A DNA stretch of 64,000 nucleotides from Marchantia polymorpha subsp. ruderalis. Taxonomy: Eukaryota; Streptophyta; Marchantiopsida; Marchantiales; Marchantiaceae. The stretch lies in contig AP031356.1 of NCBI GenBank assembly GCA_037833965.1, forward strand, positions 13,476,501-13,540,500, written 5' to 3'. The notes beneath the pieces are model-generated. The model did no database searches and was not told the DNA's origin. It saw only the letters and a program-made list of their open reading frames with translations. The position numbers and the translations under genes were made by a program. Shown here in pieces: positions 1 through 13,959 of this stretch. Every line of letters begins with the position of its first letter. Position 1 is the stretch's first letter.

Positions 1-316
1 CATACATATCGAAGTTTGTGTTGACAAGCGTGTGGCGGGGACGCCTGTACCTTCGTGGCGAATCTATTCTAGCCCAGCAATGTGAATAGTTTCAGAACAG
101 AGCAGAATTATTGTTGAGAACTCCTTTCCTTTGGAGTTCGACGCTTCTGAGTCGTCCCAGTTGACAGTGAACGATGTTATCTGCGTTTCTTGACGTCTGT
201 TGGCAACTTTCCCAGAACCTGGAAATAAAATGCATACTAGTAGCGACTTGTCTCCACATATGGTTTTCTGCATAAGTGGAATCTTAATAGGTTGTTTCGC
301 CGTGCTATTGTTGCAG

Positions 317-2382
317 GTGTGGGTTGGTTCAAGGTTGGATCTCCCAGATTCCTGGCAAATGCCTCAAGTACGTTGAGTAATACATTTCCAGCACATTGCC
401 TTATTTTTTCATGACTGTCTTCATTTGTAGTGCGTTTCCTATGTCCCCTGCCTTTAAGAATCGTGCGAGATTCATAATTACAATGTCGCTCTTGACTTTC
501 TCCAATCTGAAAGTTTCAGTACCACGACCTGCTATGCAGGTAACTTGTGCGTAATTTTCTAACCCTTATAGAAGAGAAACTGGTCATCTCAATCTGTACG
601 GACAGTAGCTGCATTAATTGGTGTATTTGTAGAGCTCGACTAAATAATTTTTCATTTGTGAATTCTCTTTTTGTGTTTTGGATTCAAGTGTGTATGTATT
701 GATCATGGATTGATGCACATACTATACACATATTCATTGTAGAGGATATTAGACACTCTTTCGTTCCATTGATGTTGTTTAAAGTTTTCTCGTTACTAAC
801 TTAAGCCTTAGAGTTTTACATGCCAGCCGATGTTTGTAGTCTTTCTATCACCTATTCCTCGCATCCTCTCCTCCACATTCTTCCTGGTCAGCCACTTGCA
901 CCAGCTAGGGAGGCCCCGAGTGACAGGTCTGCAGGCTTTGACAGACATTTATTAATGAGTGAAGTTTTTATTCATAGAAACTGCCACTCCCTTTTCCTGA
1001 CGCCAGGAAGACTTCAAACGTGATCTGTAGATAACTATGTCCTCTGAATCTCAGAGATCAGTTGAATTGAAACCCTTATCTCACTTAGCAGTCACTGCTG
1101 CCAAGAAATTGTTAAGGGACTTACGCTTTAATTTGAACGGAGTATCTGAATGTTAGATTGTATGCTTCACTTTTAGTTGAGAAACTGTGTTCAACAGTAG
1201 TCTATGTGCATCTTCTTCCCTGTCTCTGGTATGTCGTATTTTAAACGACTTGGGTCCATCACTTACGGAGTTCACATCTTCAGGGCGGTGTGGATGAAGG
1301 AGAAGACCCTCAACAAGCGGCTATTCGGGAGTTGAGAGAAGAAACGGGGGTAACGTCTGCTGAGTTGATCGGAGAGGTAAGGTACGTACTTTAAATTTGC
1401 AAGTCCTGTGTTCTTCCAATGTTGCCAAGTCAATGGATGAAATTCTTGTTTGGGATCGTTGTTCTGCTTATTCTTGTATGGAAAGCCGCTTTTGTTCAAA
1501 TATTGTTCCGGAGGTAACGCATCACTATGTGTATGCCACGCTGGCTGATAAAGCCAGGTAGTTTGAAGCTTGGCCTATTGTACTTCTTCTCTTGAAGTTA
1601 TATTATTGTCCTATAGTCCGTCTCATTGTTGAAGCCTGGGAGTCGTAGAGGCCCTCTCATTGTTGTGTTTGCATTTAATCAAGCCATTGTTTGCAGCCAT
1701 TGCTTCGTACCTACTTATTGAATCTATTAGCTGGTCTTTCAGGTTGCCGAGTGGCTGACCTACGACTTTCCACCCGATGTTAAAGCGAAGATAACCAGGT
1801 TGTGGGGAAAACCTTGGACAGGCCAGGCTCAAAAGTGGTAGGTATGTCGAGCCTGGTTGACTGGTTCACTATAAATAGACCACCCCTTGAGTGCGAGTTG
1901 TTCTTAGGAGACATTTGGGTTCACACACGTCATCCTTGTCACTCAAGAGCAAGATTTAAGTGAAGGAAAGGTTGTAAGAGTTTGGGCTTTGCGCATCGGA
2001 TATCGAAGGAATGTGGTGGTATGCATCAGTTTCAAAAGTTGTGCATTCTAAGCCTGTCCATCCTGGAAAACAGGTTCTTGTTTCGTTTCACAGGTGATGA
2101 GAGCGAGGTGAATTTGGCGGGAGATGGCACGGAACCAGCAGAGTTTGCTAACTGGAAGTGGTTGCCTCCAGAGGATGTCATAAAGATGGTGAGACATAGG
2201 GTTCCATTAGCGTTGGATAAATGTTTCTTTGGTAGTCTTGGACAACTTTCAGTTTTCAATTGTCTTATTGAGCAATCCATGTGTGCCTTGATTTATTTCA
2301 GGTTGTGGACTTCAAGAAGCCGGTCTATTCCAGAGCTTTCAAGTCACTTGCAGTGTTCGTAGATTCTTGGTCAAAATTGTAG
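317..2382 (+). CDS. Nudix hydrolase, plant NUDT25/26/27 (diadenosine polyphosphate hydrolase) type, 5' partial
   Basis: Five exons fit in phase: 317-367, 1284-1376, 1743-1837, 2074-2188 and 2302-2382 (stop TAG), giving 144 residues. Exon 1 here reads as the W-Q-M-P-Q strand. Exon 2 carries a full Nudix box, beginning GGVDEGED and continuing RELREETGV, which matches GX5EX7REUXEEXGU. Exon 3 holds the YDFPPDV...[12 protein letters not shown] segment and exon 4 the [12 protein letters not shown]...EFANWKW segment; both are typical of plant Ap4A/ppGpp-type Nudix enzymes. Family members hydrolyse Np(n)N or ppGpp with Mg2+ bound by the Nudix-box glutamates. The glutamates needed are present, so it looks functional. 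The N-terminal exon(s) with the start codon, and any transit peptide, lie before the window or were not recognised in bases 1-316, so cytosolic versus plastid location cannot be decided. Confidence 0.9.
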
Positions 2383-4224
2383 TAAAAGAATGAAATTACA
2401 ATTGGGGAAACCGGGTTCATATAGATCTCAGGCTGTTGCATCTTACCGATCCATGGGTGATCTGAGGCCCCGCTTGGTTCAATGCGAGTTCAGGCCGGCA
2501 AGTCTTAAGGGGACAATGGTAATAATTCATTTCTCAAGTCACATAAAACCTCGTTTTCTGTTGTATCTCATTGCCAAATGGGAACACCAACACACTCTGC
2601 GAGGTCTTCACCACGACGTGCTATTATGACACATCTCGTAAGAGACATTGTGTCATGCGAGAGATCAACCCTAAGTCCTTTCATCGTAGCTTTGGGTCCC
2701 CTCGTTCATTTATCTTGTAATGTCTAGTAAGGCCACAAAAGAAATTTGATCCTGCGGTAATTGTGAGGCGACGGCAGCATGTTCATGTGCCGTTCAGAGT
2801 CAAATATTCGGTACACTGGAAAGTATATTTGTAGTTCATTGTAAACGTCCGAATGGACGTCTAGTAGAGCTGGAAAAGTGTCAAAGTCTAATACTGGTCC
2901 ATGATTTGTCTGTCTTGTCGACTGTCGTTGTTCATCCTGTTTACCTCATTCCTGTGCTTCATGTAAAGACGTAGATGTAGTGAAAAGATCGTTTGCCGTT
3001 TGTGGGTTGAACACGTGTCACGTCTGCAGGCGTACAACAGGGCTGTTATATCAGGGTCGTCATGTTACCCTTCTACTAGCATCCAGGCTGGAAATTTGAC
3101 AAGTTAGTCGCGAAAAGGAGGTCTCCAGTCTATAAGTGTCTGACGAAATTTAGCAGACGAAATGACGTAAGAAGGTAACTCCCCTGGAAGGAATTTTGAA
3201 AAGTATAAAGACGAGTTGACGTAAAAGTCAGTGATCTTGGTTATTGAGCTCATAATCATATCCAATTTTTTCAACTAAAGACAGATTAATAATAAGTCAT
3301 GTGATGAAAACTCTCTTACATTTGAAACAAACAAACAGATGAGCAAATGATTTATTAAGTTAAGTAAGGAAATAAAATAATCAAGTAACAGAAGAATTGA
3401 GTTCTAATTTCAACATGAATCAGTATGTGAAAGTCAAGCTGAAAAGCAGTACGTAAATGCAAATTGAAAGGTTGTATGTTAAGGCAAGTTGAAAAGTTGA
3501 AAACAAACCGTGCAGCTAAAATATATGTGTGTAATTTTTATCAACTTTAGTGACCACCAATGTCTGCAATTACTGTCTAATGTCTAACGCATGATTGGAA
3601 AGACACGGAATTTTAAAAACAAACCGTCATGAAGCTTCACGAAATCACTGTTGCAATCATTTAAATGCACTCTTAGCATGTAGGAGGTAAATTTCCTTAA
3701 TCACACCCACGATGCAACCAGCTTGAATCACAGACAACACAAGAAGCTATTGGAATAAATCTCTCCATTCACATTAATGAGCAAGCATTACATTAAATAC
3801 GAAATTACAAGAATTTTGTGAATGGATATTACATACTGATAATTCACAATACAGACTAGTCAGTAAAGCCATTGGCTATCATCTTCAGAAGTAAGCTAGA
3901 CTATTTTTACCATGATTGCACTAACACTGGTTGTTAAAAAAGATATTATAAACTTCACTTTAGTTGAAGACCAATGATTTATGCAATGTATATCTAGATT
4001 AACATGAAATTCAAATGTGGAAAATAATAAAGTAACTTTCACAAAGAACAAGCGTTTGCAAGGTCGATCAACAATACGGTGGATGATAGATATAAAAAAA
4101 TTACTAAATATTGGATTATAAAAAAATTTCATAAAATTCTATATTTTTATCCAAAACAATAATTAAAGAAAACATTTCAATCTTGACAAGGATAAGCTTT
4201 TCTAAGAATGCATTTGATTACTAT
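2383..4224. other. Intergenic, no gene seen
   Basis: This holds the 3' flank of the Nudix gene and then passes from mixed composition into AT-rich DNA from about 3.2 kb. Short open frames are not ATG-anchored in any family-like sequence. I see no RNA gene. Confidence 0.6.
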
Positions 4225-4232
4225 TTTTATTA

Positions 4233-4729
4233 GGTAGCCGCTAACCAGCACTCACCTTTGGCTAACCATCACTCACCCTGTCTATATAGAACCCCTAGGC
4301 TCGTTTTCGAGGCCTGTGATTGGCTAGAACCATTCAATATTATCACGAAAAAATAATTTGCCGCCGCCAGAAAACCATTTGTGTATTAAATATTATTTGA
4401 GCTATTGTCTATCTATCTTCTTCAATATCAGAGAGATGCGGGAGGTGTGGACTTCAATTACTTTGCAATGAACAACCTGAACTACTTGGAGAGCTTGGAG
4501 AGCGTGTGTTTGCCACCCTAGACGAGGCTCGTGCGGCAGTAGACTCTCAACTGCAAGATGAGGGCTTTGTTTTGACTATCAAGCATACAAGGCGGGTGGG
4601 TAACAAAAAAGATGGTGACATCAAAGCAATGGTTCCAACCAATCACAGGCCTCGAAAACGAGCCTAGGGATTCTATATAGACAAGGTGAGTGGTGGTTAG
4701 CCAAATGTGAGTGCTGGTTAGCGGCTCCC
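4233..4729. mobile_element. MULE-like DNA transposon with 102-bp terminal inverted repeats
   Basis: Bases 4233-4334 and 4628-4729 are inverted copies of each other with only a few mismatches. Both ends begin GG(T/G)AGCCGCTAACC. The element is flanked by the direct repeat TTTTATTA (4225-4232 and 4730-4737). Taking one base from the left end gives 9 bp with one mismatch. Long inverted repeats with an 8-9 bp target duplication fit Mutator-like elements; hAT also makes 8 bp, but its inverted repeats are usually short. The 497-bp body is too short for a transposase, so it is non-autonomous. The centre carries a coding-like fragment, listed separately. Confidence 0.8.
4431..4667 (+). pseudogene. 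FAR1/MULE-like protein fragment inside the element
   Basis: One frame is open from about 4431 to a TAG at 4665-4667. Its core reads FATLDEARAAVDSQLQDEGF followed by VLTIKHTRR. The spacing (aromatic residue, S/T-L-D-E-A, then GF with a hydrophobic strand and basic residues) resembles the start of the FAR1 DNA-binding domain found in MULE transposases and domesticated FAR1/FHY3 factors. There is no ATG near the start and no catalytic region, and the end runs into the right inverted repeat. It is either a leftover of the parent transposase or a captured exon. The family call rests on a short match. Confidence 0.45.
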
Positions 4730-4737
4730 TTTTATTA

Positions 4738-6880
4738 CCACACTTATCAAATTATATATTCATGTTATGTTGTGAAAATATATTTATATGATTGATTTCC
4801 ATAAATAATAACATTCTTCTATTTAAAATAATGCTTGCAAGAGATAATCATCCATAGCATTGTATTTCATGCATTTTATTAATCTATTATCATTCATTAA
4901 AATATCTCAAAACATAAATTCAGCAGTAAATTCCTAATTGCGAACTTTTGAAAATTAATTGTAAAATTTTGAACATGATGCATAACTACATGAACATGCA
5001 TTGAACTAAATTTGACAAAGTAAATATTTTATTACTTTTATTTTTCAAATATGTCTTAAAAATAATAATTTTATATACATTTTAATAGAATATAAATTGT
5101 GAGAACGTTTTGATGTAAACATAATCTTAAAATTACATGTTTTTACATATACATGTTAATATATAATGAATAATATGCATTTTTTAATATATATTATAAA
5201 TAATTAATTAATTGATAATTTTTTTATCATTGCTTGGAAATTTAAACCTAAATAAATCTTTTAATATTTATTCAATCATAACTCCGATTTTGAAAATTTA
5301 AGGGATAAAATATTTGATAAAATGGAAATTTCGAAATTGAATAAAATATTTTGATGGTATTTTTCATGATACTTAAAAAATCTTTTAGATATGACATTAA
5401 ATAAGAAATTTTGTTGATGCTCATGATATACTAGATTAAGAAAAAAAAACTCAAATTTATCAACTTACTCCAAAATATGTAGAGTGTTGTCGGCCAAGAG
5501 ACAGAACTCTGAAGTGAGTTAGTATATGAGGTTTTCACATATTCTTCACTGACTTTATAAGGTTAACCCGTTGATACTATCATAATTATAAAAGTTTGAA
5601 ATCTGTAAGTTTGAAGTCTTGTGTATTCTGTTAAATTTATTTAAAATTTATTTGAAAATGTAATTCCTATAAATTTTAAATTCAAAATTACATTTACAAA
5701 TTATAAAACAAATTTTTTAACATATATTTTAAAGATTTATGCAAAAATTTGCAAGCTTTAAATTTCAAATATGAAAATTCAAATCTAGAGTTATAAGTTT
5801 AAATTATGATATCATGCTTATATTTGATCTTTTGCAAAAAAATTAAATTAAAATTTGAAGTTTTCAAATAAACTTATATCCTTTTTGAATGGATTTATTT
5901 CACGTTTTTGATGATTATTTTTTAAATGAAAGATTTTTAGTTCTGTTCATTTTTAAAAATTGATCATGTAGACATAATAAATTGTAAATTTCAAATAATC
6001 ACCAACATGTGATCTGTTGTTTAAAATATAGCAAACATATTTTGAATCTATACTTGAAATAGGTAATTATGATTGGAATATTTTTATTGATAAAGATAAA
6101 AAATGGTTTGAATTATTTTTAATGTTATCTAGCTAGCTGTAGAGTTCAGATTGTCTAATCTTGTTGATGTAATTTTTCATATTTTGAATTATACTTTGTC
6201 GTAGAGTACGACTTCTGCAAAAAATTGTGTGACCGTAGCTATTGATAGGAGTTAAATTAGCTAAGTTGATGGTAGAGATATTTGTTTTGCGCAGGATTTC
6301 AATCTCTTTTGCTCAACCTTTTGAGTTGTCTTTGCATTCTAGATTTTGCAAATAGAAAGATATGAAGTATGATATTGTTGAATGTTTGCTAGTTCACAAA
6401 CAACTCATGGACTGGAGATCACAAAAATGATCTATGAAGCTCGGTTTGAAAGTAACAATCAAGATCAATTTGCAAGTATGTATTGACAAGTAATTGACAC
6501 ATCACTTGATATTGCCAAAGAAAGCAAAAGATAAATTATTGAAATTGAGCATCTTATGAAAGCTTTATTGGAGCAATGTAATAATTTCACTCATTTTTGT
6601 TGAAATTGACGTGAATAATACATCACTAAGTGATTTATATTGAGTATATTTAAAATAAATAAACTACAACTTCAATAAGTGAAGTATCATTTAAAAAAAT
6701 TTAAGCTTTTCAAAAACTATCGTCATTTCACTTTACAAAAATAGATGCTTCTAAAAGATCTACGTAGATAAAAAACATGTCATATATTTTTGTTCTTGAA
6801 TATTATTTATATCAATAAAGATTACTTTCAGTAAAAGAAAATCAAATAATAATGTAAAAATAGTTAGTTAAAATTAAAAT
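4738..6880. other. AT-rich intergenic DNA
   Basis: Very AT-rich sequence with homopolymer-like A and T runs and no long reading frame. Nothing recognisable as a gene, RNA or intact mobile element. Confidence 0.6.
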
Positions 6881-6889
6881 AAAGGTTAT

Positions 6890-7020
6890 TCAAGATGAAG
6901 TTAGAGTGAATTTAGATCCATTAACCATAGTTGTCACGTCTGTGAACCCTGTGTTCGATAAATAGAGAGTAACTGTGTTAGTTGACAGCGCTACGTCAAT
7001 GATCAATATGTTTGTTAGCT
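6890..7020 (+). pseudogene. Possible retrotransposon aspartic-protease relic
   Basis: A single frame reads VNLDPLTIVVTSVNPVFDK, then a stop, then VTVLVDSATSMINMFVS and another stop. The LVDS-A-T-S-M pattern resembles the LVDSGATxNxIS active site of LTR-retrotransposon proteases, with the catalytic Asp kept and the Gly changed to Ala. No reverse transcriptase or LTRs were found around it. The match is short, so this is tentative. Confidence 0.3.
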
Positions 7021-7224
7021 AAGTATTGAATGTGTTGGTTAAGAACATCACGTTAATACATCGTTTGATTGTTAGTATTATCCGCTATGTCATCCATCAA
7101 TTACGAGTGAAATGGATGGTGGGGATGAGATGTTATCTTCTTGTAATTGTTGGTATGATCTATATAAGTAAGAGTATAATTGTTGTTGAAAACTTTCATC
7201 TTCAGAGTTTAGGTTTTTAAATTC

Positions 7225-10200
7225 AAGAGAACTTCTATTTAAAGCCTATTATTACAAAATTTATCATAAATTATCTCAATAATTTTTGAAAAATTTCAAA
7301 TAAAGTAAAAATTTTAAAGCTAATTCAAAAAAAATTTGTTTATGAAAATTTGTTTCATCAATGAGTAGTTGAATTTGAAAATTATCTTGGAATGTCAATG
7401 TGAGTTTTTACTAAGTGATAAATGAAATGATTGTGTGAGTATTGTATTTGAATATGAACAAGTAGATGAATTTTAGCTCATAAATGATTATGAGCTATTG
7501 CAAATTTGTCTTAGATGAGAATTGGTTCGGTGTTCATATTTTTTGATTTTATTGTTGGACTTGGAATCTAAAACACAAATTTAATTTCAAATTTAGTGTT
7601 TGACCCAAGAATAATGGACTATGATAATACATTTAAAATTGACTTTGAAAAACAAACAAACAAAAAATTGTAAAATCTTTGGTTGTATGTGGTAATTAAA
7701 TTATAGAATTAACATCAAAGTACAAATTATGAATAAGCATCATTATATCATATAGTATCAAAGTCTAGATTTTAATATGGAATGACTTTGAATAGATTTC
7801 AGTTTTTGATAAGTGATTTGAATAAATGATAATTTTTTTATAATTAACACCAATCTAAAGTTTGGTTTAATGGCAAGTTCAGGTTTTAAAAGTTTTAAAT
7901 TCTTCAATATTTTATTATATTAACTTGTTTATTTTATAAAAGTAAGTTAGGAGATAATTATCATAGTGATTTTTCTATTGATAAAGTAGAGAGCTACAAA
8001 AGATACTGTCAAGCAAGTTTAAAGAATATTTTTTTATCAAGATAGGATTTGAATTTGCTTATTAATTTTGTATGTCAATTAGAGTTTATGTTGAATGATA
8101 AAATATATTTTAAATTTAGGTCAAACTTAAACATTTGACATTAAATTAATTTATAAATTTGGTTTTTGTCTTTTTGAAAATGTAGTCATTTTTCATTTTT
8201 TCATTCCAACATCACTTCTTATATTTTAATTATGCATCATTTTTCCCACCTCTAACCTAGATATCACAAAGCTTGTGCGACTCTCGAATAGTTATCTGTC
8301 CATGATATTTAGACTAAATACTCAATTTGATCGATCAAACATGATAATGAAAGTAAGTATTGCAACAACATAGTTTTTACAACTACTCCTTGATTTTGTT
8401 AGAGAGGTTGTAGCTTGATTTTTTTACGATCAAATTCTTAAAAATTTCTTGTTTAATTAAACTTGATCACATTGAAGCGTAATTGTTTATACCCAATTCT
8501 GCTCATCAGCATTTTTTATGCTGTATTTAATCTTTGCATGATTTGTATTTTGACGCCTTTTTTTTTGCTTCATTTTATCTTTAATTTTTCTTATTTTACA
8601 CAAAAACATAAACATAGCAAAAAAAATAAAATTAAAAAATGGTTCACAATTTTGATAAAAAACAATAAACTATTTCTGTAACTATTTTCTGATGTCCACA
8701 AAAATATCAAATTTCACTTCTTAATTCTTCTAATCAAATCTTGAGCTTGAATGCAAAAGAATCTTTCTCTATCTAAGCAAAACTACTTTGTTGTGTGACA
8801 AATAACTTCATAAAACACATTACTAGACCTATATTATTTCAACTGCAACAACATTGCTTAAATAGCTGGTGTAGTCTCACAACTTACATTCATGTTTGTC
8901 ATATCTATTACAAACTTTAATATCTCACATTGGCCACTATTGTAATCATTTTTCTTTTACTTGTGCGCTTTAATCGCACTTGAAAATTGTGAGTTAGAAC
9001 AATATGTTTGCTCATTGGCAATTGTTTGAAATCATTCTTTAGTTCCTATGCTAAAAATAAAAGTGACCTTGCAATACATTAATATGATACAAATTGCTCA
9101 CATATACAAGCAAACATGTCTTCACTCATGGCAAACATTTTTGAACTCAGCGGGTGTGTTTGCTAGTTGATAATCTTTTGCAATCTTTAATATTTTTGCT
9201 AGCGTTAAGATTGTACTCACAATGCATTGCTATGATTTAATGTTTGCATCATGTCAATGATCAAACATTTATTCAAACCGACTGAATACAATCACATTTT
9301 AACACATAGTATTATGTGGTTCAACTTTGAGTACTATCTCCATAAAAAAAAATTCAAGCTTTATTCAAAGAAAACTTGAATTGTATCACTGACCTAGTGA
9401 CACACAATCCAGCTTTTTTAATGAGGATTAAGCTAACCAATAGCAATCAATATCTGAATAATTATCTTAAAATAGATTATATGATTTAGGATTGGATTAA
9501 TCCAAATAATAAATGGGTTATATCTGATAGGAAAAAACACTTTTGTGTGAGAAACAAAATAAGTCAATGGGTAAAACATAGGATAGAAAGCAAGATCTTA
9601 CGTATCACTATTTATTCAATGGGTTCAAGCCGGAAGGTACCATCAATTGTTCGTAGATTGAGTCATAATTCACTAGCGTACGATTTACACCTGTATGTTG
9701 ACCATAAAGAAAATATGGCAAAGTTTCATTCAACTTTTTTAAAGTTGAATAAAACTTAGATTTTTCTTAGAAAGCGTAATTTCTGACGCATAAAATGATA
9801 TATTTGGTGGAGACTTACATCTTCTTACAGAAATAAAAAAGAAGTACACATCTCGCCGACCATTTTGAAACCAAGCACACACATTTAGGGTACACAACAT
9901 TCACATTTTAAAAAAAATGTAGTAAAAATTTAATTACTTTAGAAAAAGTAATGACAAAATCAAGACCAAAAAGTGATGACTTATCAAAATATGTCCCAAC
10001 TCCTTGCTCGGGTATATTCTATATTGAATATTTTCTTCCACCTAGGAATAATGAGTCGTAAAACTGCCCATGAAGCACGAACGGTGTGAAGGTTGGATCC
10101 ATATGTGAAAGTTTTAGCTTTTGGTCATGATTGAAGTCAACTTCTGCTTTACCTAAACGTGCCAGGGAATGTTAACACGTAATACGTGCCTGTGGACGTT

Positions 10201-13200
10201 TCACGTTAGACGTTCCAAGCTACGTTAGAACGTTACCGGAAGACTGTTTACTGATCAAGAAGTAGAATTGAATAGAAGAGTCAAGGATCGTTGAACAAGA
10301 ATTGCACTATTTTCCACGCAGTATCTTATCACTATATCCAAAGACTTATTATACAATCCACGTACTTCCATTCCCGTACTTTGAAATGTTGAGATTTTGT
10401 TTTTACAGTCGTTGAATTGCTTTTGATATCTCCTGTGTTTATAATTATGGTGATATCTACGATAATGTTTCTACCAACTTCTTCATCTATTCATCTATCA
10501 CACAAATTCCGAGCTTTGCAACTATAGTTACTGGCCAAAAGTTTATATTTTGACCTTTTATCCAAGTAGACGGTGTCACGATGTATATAGCAGCACCTTA
10601 GTTAGATAAGTGCTAGGATGGATGACACATTGCAATTAGAGCAGATAGGGAATTGTGCGTGACATTAGAGTCAAAAGCTACGGTGTCAGACTTGTGCTCA
10701 AGGTATGCGAGTTCAAAGTAGTGTTCCTTGGAATGCAATTTTGAAATGGAGACTTTTGGGTTGTGATTGTAATGGAAACTAACAAGTGTATGAACATACA
10801 GACCTTGAATCTCGGAGTATTTTCAACTCATCTGAATATTTTCTTCTATTTATGATGTTAATGCGAATGTACTTGTGGAAATATTTGAAGTTGAAACATT
10901 TAAAAATCATATTTCTGCCGGTATAACAGTCTACTCATTTTTTTGTTTCATGAGATTGAAAAGTTGTCTCATAGACTAATACATGAGTTTATACTAAATC
11001 CATGCCTATTACAATTTATTCCATGCATATTATTCATCAATCCAATTCTATTACCATTTATAGTTTACCACTGCATGTATGAAACTCCTTCTCTTGAAAG
11101 TCATACCCCTATAATTATTTAACCCTAATGCTAAATCAAATTAATAGTTCCGATGTTTGATGAAAAACATGAAATTTCAAACATGAATTATCTGAAATGT
11201 GTCACAGTCCAAGTTGATGTCAAAGATTATACTAAATAGAAATATTATATGATCTTTGTCACATCATTGGAGCTACTTGCATATACTTGCATTTGCTACC
11301 ACAAACTTTTATTCATCACGGCCTTTTGTGAGCATTGTTTGTAGATTAACATACTTCAATACGTATTTGAAGTTAAAAATCTCTCATAATTTATCATAAT
11401 GTATTTGTAACTTTCAAAAACTTAGCACAAATCTCACTTCTTGATCTCTCAAATGTCAAACTTGAACTTGTTTCAACAATTATGTGAAAGATTTATAAAG
11501 TTTTGCAAAGCTAAACATTTTAAGTTTGAAATGAATAGATTTAAGTATATTTTGTTTTATTCAAATCATTTTTTGAATTGTTTAAATTTTAGAAATAAGG
11601 AATAAAACTTTTAAATTTTTTTATTATTTATTTATAGATTAATCATATATAAATCTATATTGAAAATAAATCATAATGTGATGTATGACAAAATTGAATT
11701 TATTATTTTTTTAATCATATATAGATTTAAAATGTTTGACTTCAAGTCACATCTATGAGTTTACATTATTTATAGAAAAAATCATCTACCTTAAAGAATG
11801 CAGGATAAATTTGACTTTAGTTTTTAAATGTAAAGTTTTTCTTATATTGAAATTTTTTGATATGAGATAGCTGTTTGTTTATAATTGTAACTGATATACA
11901 GATTATTTTTACTTTAGAGTTTTAAATATAATTACAAGATAGTTAGACAATTGATACAAAGGTTTCTACTTTATTTAATTTTTAATTTTTTTGACATTAT
12001 CAAAGAGATATCTTAAAAATTTCAATAAAATAAAAATTATGATAAATTTAAATATTATCATGATTTTAATGAAAATTAATATTAAAAATAAATTTATTTA
12101 AATTTTTTCATCCAAATTTCTAATATCTTTCTCAATTTGATCAAATATTTGTACAAATATAAATTTTAAATTTTAATGATTTAAAAATAATTATTATTTA
12201 AAACTATTAAAAAATATGAAAATTTATTAGATATGAAAAAAATCTACATATAAATTTTTTAATCATATTTAATACTAATAATTTATCATATTTTCAGAAA
12301 TATTTAATATTCATTGTCAGGTTCATAATAGAACATCATATTATATATGTTTTATTATTAGAGTGAATAAATATAATTTTATCATAATCATAATTCTTAC
12401 AAAGTATATACGTGAAGTGAGCTTCAAGTTTAAATAGATAGTTAAGAAACTCCATAAGAGTCTAGTTCAGGAGAATATCAAGCATCAGATGATAAGCTTG
12501 ATGCATATTTGGCTGGTTAAGTTTATGTTTTTCTAATAAAATTGGAAAATATTTATTAACAACAATTGTGTAACCAATAATTGATATAAGAACAAGTAAG
12601 AATCTACTCAATTCTTAGTTCAGGCCAATAATCTCTCTCTTGCCATTACGCGATCGGAGTGTTTGCTATGAATCTAATAGTCTAATTGCCACAATAAATC
12701 TCATCTAAAAATATGAGATTAGATTTGAGATATAATTTTGTGAGTGTCTTGTAATCTAGACTTTAATTCCTTAGATAATCTCAAGATTAATGAATTTTTT
12801 TGTCAATATATCAAGTTTGCAAAAACTTACATCACGATTATGAGCAATGGTCTTCAAAAAACTTATAAAATTAAAAATCTATTTTTTTTTTCTGCATGGA
12901 AGGTTCACATTGAGCATGAGCGATGATAATGATTAACATTGGTTGAAATTTTACAGATTTCGTTTTTTTGGAAGTCTAGTATCATGCTACAAAAAGCGAA
13001 ATAATTGAGTATTGCATGCTCATAGTTAACTAGTGTTATTTATAAAATGTGAGTGTTTGTTCCAGATGATGTGAAAATTTTGGAAGCTATAATTATTATG
13101 TCTAAATTTTTTTTTAAAATTTCAAAATTATATCACTTGAGGCTCAATTATGAAAATGTTTATTTCTGAGAAAAAAATGATAAAATCAAAAGACTAAGGA

Positions 13201-13950
13201 GATAACAAGTTTCAACCTCAAACATATAAATTATCAGTTCTAAATATGTAAAACTATAGGTGTTCATTCAACTATTAATTTGAAGTTGTACAATACATAT
13301 GTTTATGAACTAGAAACTTAACAACTAAATAACAAATGTAGCCAAATAAATTTTGTGTTGAAGATTTATATGTTTAAGAATCGAGATTAAAAAAAAAACA
13401 TAGACAAGATAGATGTTTTACTTGATTGTTATCTAAATAATATTAAAAATAAATTTTACTATGACTAGTATGACTTGCTTGATGATGAACTATCAAATCA
13501 AAATTATATTCTATGCAATACATCAAAATAAATATATTGATATATTAGTAATTTTTGATAAATATTTTAGACAAAAAAAATGATCAATATTTTGTTATTG
13601 AATATATTAATATGTTAAAATTTAAATTTGTGATAAAATCTAACATATATTGATTCAAGATAGATTGATATATGATAAAAAAAACTTGATAATTTTGAAA
13701 TTTTACATTTAAAAACATTTCAATGAAAATTAGAAAGTGAATATTCAAAATGATCAAATGTTTGCAATTTCCATAAGCATAAAAGCACTGTACAAAAAAC
13801 ATCGTTTTTGCAAAAATAAATCAAATTAGTTACAATTTGAATTGAGTCATGTATGACTTTTTACATTCACACATGATACATAAAATATTCACAATCTTTT
13901 GTAAAAGTTGTTTACTTGATCTAGATAAAATTAACTTTGAATTTTGTGAT
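7225..13950. other. AT-rich gene-poor tract
   Basis: About 6.7 kb of AT-rich DNA, with stops in all frames at short intervals. No exon-like segment, RNA gene or intact transposon could be supported. A slightly less AT-rich island lies at 10.0-10.75 kb but shows nothing recognisable. Confidence 0.6.
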
Positions 13951-13959
13951 CATTGACAG

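Noticed and set aside
7026..7220. 64-codon plus-strand frame after the protease-like relic
   Set aside because: Low-complexity hydrophobic translation of AT-rich DNA, with no retrotransposon domain visible.
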